Source: UBA2942 sp045127535 | GTDB lineage: Bacteria; Bacillota; Clostridia; Lachnospirales; Lachnospiraceae | DNA: 34,006 nt | Assembly: GCA_045127535.1 (NCBI GenBank) | Contig: JBGVQN010000011.1 | Span: 1-34,006 of the forward strand | Direction of reading: 5' to 3' | Part shown: positions 15,422 to 24,077 of the stretch, piece by piece | How the letters are laid out: each line of letters opens with the position of its first letter | Position numbering within the stretch: the first letter of the stretch is position 1 | Translations under genes and position numbers: made by a program | Notes under the pieces: generated by a model | The model's input: only the letters and a program-made list of their open reading frames with translations | Database searches by the model: none | Told to the model about the DNA's origin: nothing

Positions 15422-16555
15422 ATGTATCAATTGATTACCACCGATGGCAAGGCCAAGCGGGGCAGACTGACCACTGTTCATGGCACCATTGAGACACCGG
15501 TATTTATGAATGTAGGTACCATAGCTGCCATTAAGGGAGCGGTAGCTACTACAGATTTATATGAAATCGGCACCCAGGTGGAGTTATCCAATACCTATCA
15601 TCTGCACGTGCGTCCGGGAGACAAGATCGTAAAGCAGCTGGGGGGACTTCATAAATTTATGAATTGGGACCGCCCTATTCTGACAGATTCCGGCGGCTTT
15701 CAGGTGTTTTCTCTGGCAGGGCTGCGCAAGATCAAAGAAGAAGGTGTTTATTTTAATTCTCATATTGACGGACGGAAGATTTTCATGGGACCGGAGGAAA
15801 GTATGCAGATTCAGTCCAATCTGGCTTCTACCATTGCTATGGCTTTTGATGAGTGTCCCCCTTCCAAGGCAGAGCGCAGCTATATTCAGGCCTCTGTAGA
15901 GAGAACTACCAGATGGCTGGAGCGCTGTAAGAAAGAGATGGCCAGACTCAATTCCCTGCCGGATACCATAAACCCCAATCAGCTGCTTTTTGGAATCAAC
16001 CAGGGCGGTGTTGAGGCAGATATCCGCATTGCCCATGCAAAGGAAATCGCAAAGATGGATCTGGATGGGTATGCAGTAGGCGGTCTGGCAGTAGGAGAAT
16101 CTCATGAAGAAATGTATTACGTGCTGGATGAGACAGTACCTTACCTGCCACAGAACAAGCCCACGTATCTCATGGGCGTTGGTACACCTGCCAATATCCT
16201 GGAAGCAGTAGACCGGGGTGTGGACTTCTTTGACTGTGTATACCCTTCTAGAAACGGAAGACATGGACATGTATACACCAATCACGGAAAATTGAATTTG
16301 TTTAATGCCAAGTATGAATTGGATACACGTCCCATTGAGGAGGGCTGTCAGTGTCCTGCCTGCAAAAACTATTCCAGAGCATATATCCGTCACCTGTTAA
16401 AGGCAAAGGAGATGCTGGGCATGCGTCTTTGCGTATTGCATAACCTGTATTTTTATAATCATATGATGGAGGAAATACGGGAAGCTATTGACAATCATTG
16501 TTATAAAGAGTATAAAAAAAGCAAGCTGTCTTCTATGGAAGCAGGAGAAGCGTAA
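15422..16555 (+). CDS. tgt: tRNA-guanine transglycosylase
   Basis: Exchanges guanine-34 for the queuosine precursor preQ1 in tRNAs with GUN anticodons. ATG 15422 follows TAGGAGG; the frame is open to 15395 but without a better site. It has 377 residues, the normal length. Asp89 in PILTDSGGFQVFS and nucleophile Asp271 in FFDCVYPSRNGRHG are present. The zinc site is Cys309, Cys311, Cys314 (GCQCPAC) and His340 (CVLHNLYFYNH). It lies between secDF and yajC, whereas in E. coli the order is tgt, yajC, secD, secF. The 188-base gap before it shows no clear terminator. Confidence 0.97.
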   Translation: MYQLITTDGKAKRGRLTTVHGTIETPVFMNVGTIAAIKGAVATTDLYEIGTQVELSNTYHLHVRPGDKIVKQLGGLHKFMNWDRPILTDSGGFQVFSLAGLRKIKEEGVYFNSHIDGRKIFMGPEESMQIQSNLASTIAMAFDECPPSKAERSYIQASVERTTRWLERCKKEMARLNSLPDTINPNQLLFGINQGGVEADIRIAHAKEIAKMDLDGYAVGGLAVGESHEEMYYVLDETVPYLPQNKPTYLMGVGTPANILEAVDRGVDFFDCVYPSRNGRHGHVYTNHGKLNLFNAKYELDTRPIEEGCQCPACKNYSRAYIRHLLKAKEMLGMRLCVLHNLYFYNHMMEEIREAIDNHCYKEYKKSKLSSMEAGEA

Positions 16556-16655
16556 TTGTATGTGCATGTAATGCCGGGCATTTACATTCATATAAACCGT
16601 ACAGGCACAGGTCAAGAATGCCTGATACAGATTATAGACAGGAGGAATGTTTGTA

Positions 16656-16982
16656 ATGAACACATTTTTAATGGCAGCAGCAGAGAGTTCTGAGGGCCTT
16701 GGCGGCTGGGGCTGGATGGGTTGGATCCTTTACTTTGTAATTATTATTGGTGTAATGTATCTGATTCTGGTACGTCCTCAGAAGAAGCAGCAGAAAGAAC
16801 ATGATGCATTGTTAGAGTCTGTAGCAATCAATGATTTTGTCGTAACCACATCTGGTTTTTACGGACAGGTCATCGACATTACAGAGGATATGGTTATTGT
16901 AGAATTCGGCAATAACAAAAACTGCAGAATTCCAATGAGAAAAGCTGCAATTACAGAGGTAGAAAAGGCTGTACAGGAATAA
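16656..16982 (+). CDS. yajC: Preprotein translocase subunit YajC
   Basis: A small single-pass membrane protein that associates with SecDF. ATG 16656 is 10 bases from GGAGG (16641-16645); the in-frame ATG at 16647 is only 1 base from it, so the later start is favoured. It has 108 residues. One transmembrane helix (WMGWILYFVIIIGVMYLILV) is followed by the family motif RPQKKQQKEHDALL, then a cytoplasmic domain with VTTSGFYGQVIDI and MVIVEFGNNKNCRIPM. The Phe-Tyr in place of the common GG in TxGGxxG-type motifs is a modest variation. It closes the secDF-tgt-yajC cluster and is followed by a terminator. Confidence 0.94.
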   Translation: MNTFLMAAAESSEGLGGWGWMGWILYFVIIIGVMYLILVRPQKKQQKEHDALLESVAINDFVVTTSGFYGQVIDITEDMVIVEFGNNKNCRIPMRKAAITEVEKAVQE

Positions 16983-17007
16983 TTTCTACAATTAAATGAG
17001 AGGAAGG

Positions 17008-17038
17008 GGGGTTTTCATTGGGAAAATCCCCTTTTTTT
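17008..17038 (+). terminator. Intrinsic terminator after yajC
   Basis: GGGGTTTTC pairs with GGAAAA-T-CCCC (one bulged T) and is followed by TTTTTTT (17032-17038). It ends the secDF-tgt-yajC unit. Confidence 0.88.
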
Positions 17039-17048
17039 CATGGAATGG

Positions 17049-17077
17049 TTGAAAAATTCTTGGAAATGCACTAAGAT
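17049..17077 (+). promoter_or_regulatory. Sigma-A promoter for the leuB-ilvD-ilvB cluster
   Basis: TTGAAA (17049-17054), a 17-base spacer and TAAGAT (17072-17077). An overlapping TATAAT begins at 17077 but would need a longer spacer. The leader to leuB is only about 45 bases, so there is no room for a T-box or attenuator. Confidence 0.65.
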
Positions 17078-17128
17078 ATAATCAGTGCGCTGGCTTTAAA
17101 GGATGATTGCGCAGAAACGAGGAAAATT

Positions 17129-18211
17129 ATGAAATTTCATATTGCATTGATTCCAGGAGATGGTATTGGACCAGAAATCGTATCAGAAGCAAAAAAGGTG
17201 TTAGACCGGGTGGCTGAGAAGTACGGACATGTATTTACGTATGAGTCCCTGTTAATGGGCGGCTGCTCCATAGATGTATATGGTGAGTCTCTCACAGACG
17301 GTACCTTAGAGCGTGCCAAGCAGGCAGACGCAGTGCTTCTTGGAGCTGTAGGCGGCAACGTGGGCAACTCCCGCTGGTATGATATTGAGCCTTCCAAGCG
17401 CCCGGAGGCAGGTCTGTTAAAGATCCGTAAGGGCTTAGAGCTGTTTGCCAATATCCGTCCTGCATATTTATATGAGGAGTTAAAGGCTGCCTGTCCGTTA
17501 AAGGAAGAAATTGCAGACCAGGGCTTTGATATGGTCATTATGCGTGAGCTGACAGGAGGACTGTACTTTGGTGAGCGCAGGACCGAGGAAGTAGACGGTG
17601 TGTTAAAGGCAACCGATATGCTGACCTATGATGAAAACGAGATCCGCCGCATTGCCATTAAGGCATTTGAAATCGCAGGCAAGCGCAGAAAGCAGGTCAT
17701 CAGCGTGGACAAGGCCAATGTGCTGGATTCCTCCAGACTGTGGAGAAAGGTAGTCAACGAAGTGGCTGCAGATTATCCGGACATTACTTTAAGCCATATG
17801 CTGGTAGACAACTGTGCAATGCAGCTGGTGAAAGACCCTGCACAGTTTGACGTGATCCTGACTGAAAATATGTTTGGTGACATTTTGTCTGACGAGGCAA
17901 GTATGGTGACCGGTTCCATCGGTATGCTTTCCAGCGCCAGCTTAGGTGCAGGCAAGTTAGGACTGTATGAGCCAAGCCATGGTTCTGCACCGGATATTGC
18001 AGGTAAGAACATTGCCAATCCAATTGCAACCATTCTGTCTGCAGCAATGCTGCTGAGATATTCCTTTGATCTGGATGAGGAAGCCAATGCAGTAGAGGCA
18101 GCAGTAAAGCAGGTACTGTCAGAGGGTTATCGTACTACAGATATTATGTCTGAGGGCTGTACTTTGGTAGGTACCAAGGAGATGGGACAGCTGATCGTAG
18201 AACGTATTTAA
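17129..18211 (+). CDS. leuB: 3-isopropylmalate dehydrogenase
   Basis: The NAD-dependent oxidative decarboxylation step of leucine synthesis. It has 360 residues. The N-terminus KFHIALIPGDGIGPEIV is typical of isocitrate/isopropylmalate dehydrogenases. LGAVGGNVG and the substrate loop MRELTGGLYFGERR favour LeuB over isocitrate or tartrate enzymes. The metal-binding region is NMFGDILSDEASMVTGSIGM, and the cofactor segment is EPSHGSAPDIAGKNIANP. GAGGAAAA precedes the ATG. leuA, leuC and leuD are not in the window. ilvD follows after 160 bases. Confidence 0.96.
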   Translation: MKFHIALIPGDGIGPEIVSEAKKVLDRVAEKYGHVFTYESLLMGGCSIDVYGESLTDGTLERAKQADAVLLGAVGGNVGNSRWYDIEPSKRPEAGLLKIRKGLELFANIRPAYLYEELKAACPLKEEIADQGFDMVIMRELTGGLYFGERRTEEVDGVLKATDMLTYDENEIRRIAIKAFEIAGKRRKQVISVDKANVLDSSRLWRKVVNEVAADYPDITLSHMLVDNCAMQLVKDPAQFDVILTENMFGDILSDEASMVTGSIGMLSSASLGAGKLGLYEPSHGSAPDIAGKNIANPIATILSAAMLLRYSFDLDEEANAVEAAVKQVLSEGYRTTDIMSEGCTLVGTKEMGQLIVERI

Positions 18212-18371
18212 GATAAACAAGGTGCAGACTGATTATAATATAGGAAGTGATCGTTCATTTCATATAGTTTACAGCAGCCTGCAGAAAACAAAAGGGAATT
18301 GGGAATCTCGTATGCAAGAGCATCTGAGTTTTGCAAATGCCTGTGTAGGAAACAATAGATGGAGGTTAATT

Positions 18372-20036
18372 ATGAAAAGTGATGCAGTAAAAGTAGGAAT
18401 GCAGCAGGCTCCACACCGTTCCCTGTTACGTGCCCTTGGCATGACAGAGGAAGAAATGAAGAGACCATTGGTTGGTATTGTAAGCTCCTACAATGAAATA
18501 GTACCAGGTCATATGAATCTGGATAAAATCGTACAGGCTGTAAAGCAGGGCGTAGCCATGGCTGGCGGTGTGCCCATCATGTTCCCAGCCATCGCAGTGT
18601 GTGACGGTATTGCCATGGGACATGTTGGTATGAAGTATTCTCTGGTTACCAGAGATCTGATCGCAGACTCTACAGAGGCTATGGCGCTGGCACATCAGTT
18701 TGATGCGCTGGTTATGGTTCCAAACTGTGACAAGAACGTGCCGGGTCTGTTAATGGCAGCAGCCAGATTAAATGTGCCTACTGTATTTGTCAGCGGCGGC
18801 CCAATGCTGGCAGGCCATGTAAAGGGAGAAAAGAGAAGCTTATCCTCCATGTTTGAGGCAGTCGGTTCCTACGCAGCAGGTACCATGACAGAGGATGATG
18901 TAAGAGAGTTTGAGGAAAAGGTATGCCCAACCTGTGGTTCCTGCTCCGGTATGTATACCGCCAACTCCATGAACTGTCTGACAGAGGTACTGGGTATGGG
19001 CTTAAAGGGCAACGGCACCATCCCTGCAGTATATTCTGAGAGAATCCGTCTGGCAAAGCAGGCAGGTATGCAGGTAATGGAGCTGCTTGAAAAGAACATC
19101 CGTCCAAGAGACATTATGACAGAAAAGGCATTCTTAAATGCCCTGACAGTAGATATGGCTTTGGGCTGCTCCACCAACAGTATGCTGCATCTGCCAGCCA
19201 TTGCACATGAGGCAGGTGTAGATTTGAATCTGGACATTGCCAATGAGATCAGTGCCAAGACACCAAACCTGTGCCACTTAGCACCAGCAGGACATACATA
19301 TATTGAGGAATTAAATGAAGCCGGCGGCGTATATGCAGTTATGAACGAACTGGATAAGAAGGGACTGTTATACACAGATCTGATCACTGCAACCGGTAAG
19401 ACTGTCAAGGAAAATATCGCAAACTGCGTCAACAAGAATCCTGAAGTCATCCGTCCAATTGAAAATCCATACAGCCAGACAGGCGGTATTGCAGTATTAA
19501 AGGGTAACCTGGCACCAAAGACCGCTGTTGTAAAGCGTTCTGCAGTCTGCGAGGAAATGATGGTGCATGAAGGACCAGCCAGAGTATTTGACTGCGAGGA
19601 AGATGCCATTGCAGCCATCAAGGGCGGCAAGATCGTAGCAGGTGATGTGGTTGTCATCCGTTATGAGGGACCAAAGGGCGGCCCGGGTATGAGAGAGATG
19701 TTAAATCCAACCTCTGCAATTGCAGGTATGGGACTTGGTTCTTCTGTAGCGCTGATCACAGACGGACGTTTCAGCGGAGCATCCAGAGGCGCCAGCATCG
19801 GACATGTGTGTCCTGAGGCAGCAGTAGGTGGTCCAATTGCTCTGGTAGAAGAAGGAGATCTGATCCGCATCAACATCCCAGAGAACAAGTTAGAGCTTGC
19901 AGTATCTGATGAAGAGCTGGCAAGAAGAAAAGCAGCATGGACACCAAGAGAGCCAAAGGTAACCACCGGCTATCTGGCAAGATATGCTTCCTTAGTAACT
20001 GACAGCAGCAGAGGCGCAGTCCTGGAAGTAAAGTAA
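18372..20036 (+). CDS. ilvD: Dihydroxyacid dehydratase
   Basis: Dehydrates dihydroxy acids to the 2-keto acids of valine and isoleucine. The start at ATG 18372 is set by GGAGG 6 bases upstream; the frame is open for 50 codons before it but without a site, and the natural N-terminus begins MKSDAVKVGMQQAPHRSLLR. It has 554 residues. Cluster and metal region cysteines are seen at Cys119 (VPNCDKNVPG) and Cys185/188/191 (CPTCGSCSGM). The segment SSYNEIVPGH has Gly-His where plant-type 2Fe-2S enzymes carry a Cys, which fits the oxygen-sensitive 4Fe-4S class. The C-terminus has GRFSGASRGASIGHVCPEA. ilvB starts 26 bases after the stop. Confidence 0.96.
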   Translation: MKSDAVKVGMQQAPHRSLLRALGMTEEEMKRPLVGIVSSYNEIVPGHMNLDKIVQAVKQGVAMAGGVPIMFPAIAVCDGIAMGHVGMKYSLVTRDLIADSTEAMALAHQFDALVMVPNCDKNVPGLLMAAARLNVPTVFVSGGPMLAGHVKGEKRSLSSMFEAVGSYAAGTMTEDDVREFEEKVCPTCGSCSGMYTANSMNCLTEVLGMGLKGNGTIPAVYSERIRLAKQAGMQVMELLEKNIRPRDIMTEKAFLNALTVDMALGCSTNSMLHLPAIAHEAGVDLNLDIANEISAKTPNLCHLAPAGHTYIEELNEAGGVYAVMNELDKKGLLYTDLITATGKTVKENIANCVNKNPEVIRPIENPYSQTGGIAVLKGNLAPKTAVVKRSAVCEEMMVHEGPARVFDCEEDAIAAIKGGKIVAGDVVVIRYEGPKGGPGMREMLNPTSAIAGMGLGSSVALITDGRFSGASRGASIGHVCPEAAVGGPIALVEEGDLIRINIPENKLELAVSDEELARRKAAWTPREPKVTTGYLARYASLVTDSSRGAVLEVK

Positions 20037-20062
20037 TACAGTAAGATTGAGAGGGGAAAACG

Positions 20063-21748
20063 ATGCAGTTAACAGGTTCTGAAATTGTAATAGAATGTTT
20101 AAAAGAGCAGGGTGTTGATACCGTATTTGGTTATCCGGGCGGTACCATCCTGAATGTATATGATGCATTATATAAGCACTCTGGTGAAATTACCCACGTC
20201 CTGACTTCTCATGAGCAGGGAGCTGCTCATGCAGCAGATGGATATGCCAGAGCAACTGGTAAGGTTGGTGTATGTATGGCAACCTCCGGCCCAGGTGCAA
20301 CCAACCTGGTAACAGGAATTGCTACAGCATACATGGATTCTATCCCGCTGGTAGCCATTACAGCTAATGTAGGTGTGCTGCTTCTGGGAAGAGATTCCTT
20401 CCAGGAAATCGATATTGCAGGTGTGACTATGCCGATTACAAAGCATAATTTCATTGTAAAGGATGTAAATGTACTGGCAGACACCATCCGTCGTGCATTT
20501 AAGATTGCCCGTTCCGGCCGTCCAGGTCCTGTATTGGTAGATATTACCAAGGATGTAACTGCAAACAAGGCAGAATATACACCAAAGACACCTGAGCTCA
20601 TTACCCGTGTAACTGAGACCATTAAGGACGAGGATGTAAAAAAGGCTGTAGATATGATTCAGGCTGCAAAGAAGCCATATATCCTGGTAGGCGGCGGTGC
20701 AGTATTGTCCGGCGCATCTGCAGAACTGACAGAGTTTGTAGAAAAGGTACAGGCTCCTGTCTGTGATACGCTTATGGGTAAGGGTGCATTTGATGGAACC
20801 AATTCTCTGTATACAGGTATGCTGGGTATGCACGGAACCAAGACTTCCAATTTTGGTGTAAGCCGTTGTGATTTACTGGTAGTGATTGGCTCCCGTTTCA
20901 GTGACCGTGTATACGGCAATGCAGCAAACTTTGCAAAGGATGCCAAGGTACTGCAGATTGATGTAGACCCGGCTGAAATCAATAAGAACATTAAGACAGA
21001 AGCTTCCATTATTGGTGATATTAAATCTGTACTGGAGATCCTCAACAACAAGCTGTCCCGTTTGGATCACAGTGAATGGTTAGAGGAAATCAGAGGGATT
21101 CAGGAAAAGCATCCAATGACCTATGCAGAAAATGAGTTAAACGGCCCATTCATTATGGAGAAGTTAAATGAAATCACTGGTGGAGACTGTATCATTACCA
21201 CTGAAGTAGGACAGCACCAGATGTGGGCTGCACAGTACTTTAAGTACAAAAAGCCAAGAACCTTGATTACCTCCGGCGGTCTTGGAACTATGGGCTATGG
21301 CCTGGGTGCATCTATCGGCGCCAAAATCGCATGCAAGGATAAGAAGGTATTTAATATTGCCGGTGACGGATGCTTCCGTATGAACATGAACGAAATTGCA
21401 ACTGCAACCCGTTACAACGTACCGATCATCCAGATCGTTATGAATAATAATGTATTGGGTATGGTACGCCAGTGGCAGACTCTGTTCTACGGCCAGCGTT
21501 ACTCTGCAACCATTCTGGAAGATTCCGTAGATTTTGTAAAGCTTGCAGAAGCCATGGGTGCCAAGGCATACCGTGTTACCACCTGTGAAGAATTTGAACC
21601 AGCAGTACGTGAAGCCATGAGCCTGAACATTCCTGTAGTCATCGAGTGTATGATTGGCAAGGATGAAAAGGTATTCCCAATGGTAGCACCAGGTGCAGCC
21701 ATTGCAGACTGCTTCTCAGCAGAAGACTTAGAAGCAAAGTTCGGCTGA
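20063..21748 (+). CDS. ilvB: Acetolactate synthase large (catalytic) subunit
   Basis: A ThDP enzyme that condenses pyruvate with pyruvate or 2-ketobutyrate. It has 561 residues. Catalytic Glu51 lies in LTSHEQGAAHAADGYARATG. The FAD-domain region (about 185-340) includes YILVGGGAVLSGA and DPAEINKN. The ThDP motif runs from GDGCFRMNMNEIATA (Gly434) to IVMNNNVLG near 460, then RQWQTLFYGQRYS. These features fit the biosynthetic FAD-type enzyme rather than catabolic AlsS. It starts 26 bases after ilvD with GAGGGG as ribosome binding site. No small regulatory subunit (ilvN) gene follows, so it must be elsewhere if used. Confidence 0.95.
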   Translation: MQLTGSEIVIECLKEQGVDTVFGYPGGTILNVYDALYKHSGEITHVLTSHEQGAAHAADGYARATGKVGVCMATSGPGATNLVTGIATAYMDSIPLVAITANVGVLLLGRDSFQEIDIAGVTMPITKHNFIVKDVNVLADTIRRAFKIARSGRPGPVLVDITKDVTANKAEYTPKTPELITRVTETIKDEDVKKAVDMIQAAKKPYILVGGGAVLSGASAELTEFVEKVQAPVCDTLMGKGAFDGTNSLYTGMLGMHGTKTSNFGVSRCDLLVVIGSRFSDRVYGNAANFAKDAKVLQIDVDPAEINKNIKTEASIIGDIKSVLEILNNKLSRLDHSEWLEEIRGIQEKHPMTYAENELNGPFIMEKLNEITGGDCIITTEVGQHQMWAAQYFKYKKPRTLITSGGLGTMGYGLGASIGAKIACKDKKVFNIAGDGCFRMNMNEIATATRYNVPIIQIVMNNNVLGMVRQWQTLFYGQRYSATILEDSVDFVKLAEAMGAKAYRVTTCEEFEPAVREAMSLNIPVVIECMIGKDEKVFPMVAPGAAIADCFSAEDLEAKFG

Positions 21749-21829
21749 TAAAAACATAGCTTATTAATTTATTGAGAAACGATGGGTCAATCAATATTTC
21801 TATTGTATAACACCATCAGATAAACTTAG

Positions 21830-21927
21830 AGGATGTCTCTTATAGAATCGCATGATGTGACAGGAGTACAGAATTGTTATATTTCTGTGCTTCGCAGATC
21901 TGCGTATAAGAGACATCCTGTTTTTTT
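21830..21927 (+). terminator. Long-armed hairpin with T-run after ilvB
   Basis: Perfect 15-bp arms, AGGATGTCTCTTATA (21830-21844) and its complement (21905-21919), enclose 60 bases and are followed by TTTTTTT (21921-21927). The inner part has a further CAGAA/TTCTG stem and a 12-base palindrome CGCAGATCTGCG. It would terminate ilvB transcription. The arms contain TGTCTCTTATA, which also occurs at the ends of Tn5-type (IS4-family) elements. No flanking target duplication is seen. Confidence 0.75.
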
Positions 21928-21947
21928 GAAAGATTGGTGAAATCTCA

Positions 21948-21976
21948 TTGACAGAATGTGGAAAAAGATATATCAT
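21948..21976 (+). promoter_or_regulatory. Sigma-A promoter for the ABC export operon
   Basis: TTGACA (21948-21953), a 17-base spacer and TATCAT (21971-21976). The leader to the first gene is about 65 bases and has no obvious riboswitch. Confidence 0.7.
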
Positions 21977-22047
21977 ATGGAATAAGTGTACTAGTTTAAA
22001 TAATACACATGGCATGAGCTTGTAATCAGCGATAGGAGGAGTTTGGA

Positions 22048-23397
22048 ATGTTAAAGGGAAGAATTCGAAAAGTAAGTGTATGTATGGGACTTGTCTGGGC
22101 ACTTTCTCTTACAGGGTGCAGCAGCAGCGGTACAGGAGAGGGAGATGGGACAGCAGTACAGTCTGTAGCAATGCTGGCAGGGCTGGATACTGTTCCATCT
22201 GAAAACCGCTACGCAGGCAAGGTAGTATCCCAGAATACGGTAGAAGTAAACAAGGATGCGGATAAGACAGTGGCAGAGCTGATGGTAGCTGTGGGGGATG
22301 AGGTCAAGAAGGGAGATGTGCTGTTTACATATGATGTGGACGACATTAACCGTTCCATTGATGAGACTCAGCTGGAAATTGATAAAATGCGCAGTGAAAG
22401 TCAGGTGATGAACCAGCAGCTGGCAGATCTGCAGAAAGAAAAGGAAAAAGCTTCTGCAGAAGACCAGTTATCTTACAGCCTGGAGATCCAGCAGCAGGAA
22501 TTAAGCATTAAGGAAAATGAGTACAATATTACAGCCAAGGAAAAGGAACTGGAAAAATTAAAAAACAGTCTGGAAAATTCCGAGGTGAAAGCTGAAATAG
22601 ATGGTATTATCCAGAGCATCAATGATGGTGAAAGCGGAAGCGAGTATGAAGATTATTATGGTGGAGATGGCTCCTCCTCTTCTGCATACATTACCATTAT
22701 GCAGACAGGCAGTTACCGGGTAAAAGGACGTATCAATGAGCAGAATGTATATGAGCTTTATGAGGGGATGGAAGTGCTGGTTCGTTCCAGAATAGACGAT
22801 ACCCAGACCTGGACCGGTGCCATTTCTCTGATCGATACCACAAAGGCAGATACAGATGACAGTTCAAGTATGTATTATTATTATGATACAGATTCTTACA
22901 CTACTTCTACCAAATATGCATTTTATATTGAGTTAGATGACCAGGAAGGACTGATGATCGGCCAGCACGTATATATTGAGCTGAATGCAGGACAGACAAC
23001 AGACAGAGAGGGGATCTGGCTGTCCTCCTATTACCTGGACTTATCTGAAGAAGGCAAGGCATATGCATGGATCGCCAGTGACAAGGACAAGCTGGTAAAG
23101 CAGGAGATCACCTTAGGAGAATATGATGAGGAACTGGATGAATACCAGATTACAGAGGGCTTGACTGCAGAGGATTACATAGCCATTCCGGAAGAAGGAC
23201 TTACAGAGGGGAATCCAGTGGTCCGGTATGACGATTCCTTTTTCACAGGAGGAGAGGATGAATTTGACCAGCCTGTAGAGGATGCTTATGAGATGCTGGA
23301 TGAGGAGATATATGAGTCATTTGGTGATATGGATGGCTTTTCAGAGGAAGGCTATGATGTAGAGGGCAATCTGGTAGAAATGGAGGAGGGTAACTGA
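22048..23397 (+). CDS. HlyD/MacA-like adaptor lipoprotein of ABC exporter
   Basis: Membrane fusion (adaptor) protein of 449 residues with GGAGGAG before the ATG. It carries a lipoprotein signal: basic start MLKGRIRKVS, hydrophobic stretch, then lipobox LTGC with Cys24, so it should be anchored outside the membrane. A lipoyl/barrel-sandwich half-motif (VGDEVKKGDVLFTYD) is followed by a coiled coil (about 105-180, rich in Glu and Lys). The second half-motif is AEIDGIIQSINDGES, then a beta-barrel region. The C-terminus is strongly acidic (EDEFDQPVEDAYEMLDEEIY and onward). Its stop overlaps the start of the ATPase gene by one base. A second adaptor of related design lies two genes downstream. Confidence 0.88.
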   Translation: MLKGRIRKVSVCMGLVWALSLTGCSSSGTGEGDGTAVQSVAMLAGLDTVPSENRYAGKVVSQNTVEVNKDADKTVAELMVAVGDEVKKGDVLFTYDVDDINRSIDETQLEIDKMRSESQVMNQQLADLQKEKEKASAEDQLSYSLEIQQQELSIKENEYNITAKEKELEKLKNSLENSEVKAEIDGIIQSINDGESGSEYEDYYGGDGSSSSAYITIMQTGSYRVKGRINEQNVYELYEGMEVLVRSRIDDTQTWTGAISLIDTTKADTDDSSSMYYYYDTDSYTTSTKYAFYIELDDQEGLMIGQHVYIELNAGQTTDREGIWLSSYYLDLSEEGKAYAWIASDKDKLVKQEITLGEYDEELDEYQITEGLTAEDYIAIPEEGLTEGNPVVRYDDSFFTGGEDEFDQPVEDAYEMLDEEIYESFGDMDGFSEEGYDVEGNLVEMEEGN

Positions 23398-24077
23398 TGC
23401 TTCTTCAATTAAAAAATATTTATAAGGATTATCCCCAGGGGAAAAATGTGGTACAGGTGCTCAAAGACATATCCCTGCAGGTGGATCATGGAGAATATAT
23501 TGCCATTATGGGGCCTTCCGGTTCTGGCAAAACCACGTTGATGAATATCATTGGCTGCCTGGATGTGCCTACTAGTGGTACTTATCTGTTAGATGGAGTG
23601 GATATTTCCGGTGAAAAGGATGCACGTATGGCGGATATCCGCAACAGGCAAATTGGATTTGTGTTCCAGCAGTTTAATCTGCTGCCGAAAATGACTGCAT
23701 TGGACAATGTAGCTCTTCCTCTTCTGTATGCGGGAGTTGGGAAAAAGGAGAGGAGAGAGCGTGCTGCAGAGGCATTGAAGAAGGTAGGACTGGAAGAACG
23801 TATGAAGTTTTATCCAAACCAGCTTTCCGGCGGTCAGTGTCAGAGAGTTGCCATTGCCAGAGCCATTGCAGGAAAACCAAAGCTGCTGCTGGCAGACGAG
23901 CCTACTGGTGCATTGGACAGCAAATCAGGTATTCAGGTTATGGAGCTGTTTCAGGCACTGAATGAAGAGGGAATTACCATTGTTATGATTACGCATGAAC
24001 AGTCCATTGCAGACTGTGCAAAAAAAATTTACTACATACTGGATGGAGAGCTTCGGGATAACAGGGGGAATTGGTAA
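23397..24077 (+). CDS. ABC transporter ATP-binding protein, MacB/LolD type
   Basis: A 226-residue ATPase that powers the exporter. Walker A is GPSGSGKTT (39-47), the Q-loop is in VFQQFNLLPKMT, the signature is LSGGQCQRVAIARA, Walker B is LLLADEPTGALD, and the switch His is in MITHEQS. The pattern QQFNLLPxMTALDNVALPL is typical of the MacB/LolD (FtsE-like) clade that pairs with MacB-type permeases. ATG overlaps the upstream TGA by one base, and its own TAA overlaps the next ATG by one base, so the three genes are translationally coupled. The cargo cannot be read from the sequence. Confidence 0.95.
   Translation: MLLQLKNIYKDYPQGKNVVQVLKDISLQVDHGEYIAIMGPSGSGKTTLMNIIGCLDVPTSGTYLLDGVDISGEKDARMADIRNRQIGFVFQQFNLLPKMTALDNVALPLLYAGVGKKERRERAAEALKKVGLEERMKFYPNQLSGGQCQRVAIARAIAGKPKLLLADEPTGALDSKSGIQVMELFQALNEEGITIVMITHEQSIADCAKKIYYILDGELRDNRGNW

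Noticed and set aside
18212..18371. Extra coding sequence before ilvD (frame open from 18222)
   Set aside because: The family N-terminus begins at 18372 with GGAGG; the upstream codons look noncoding.
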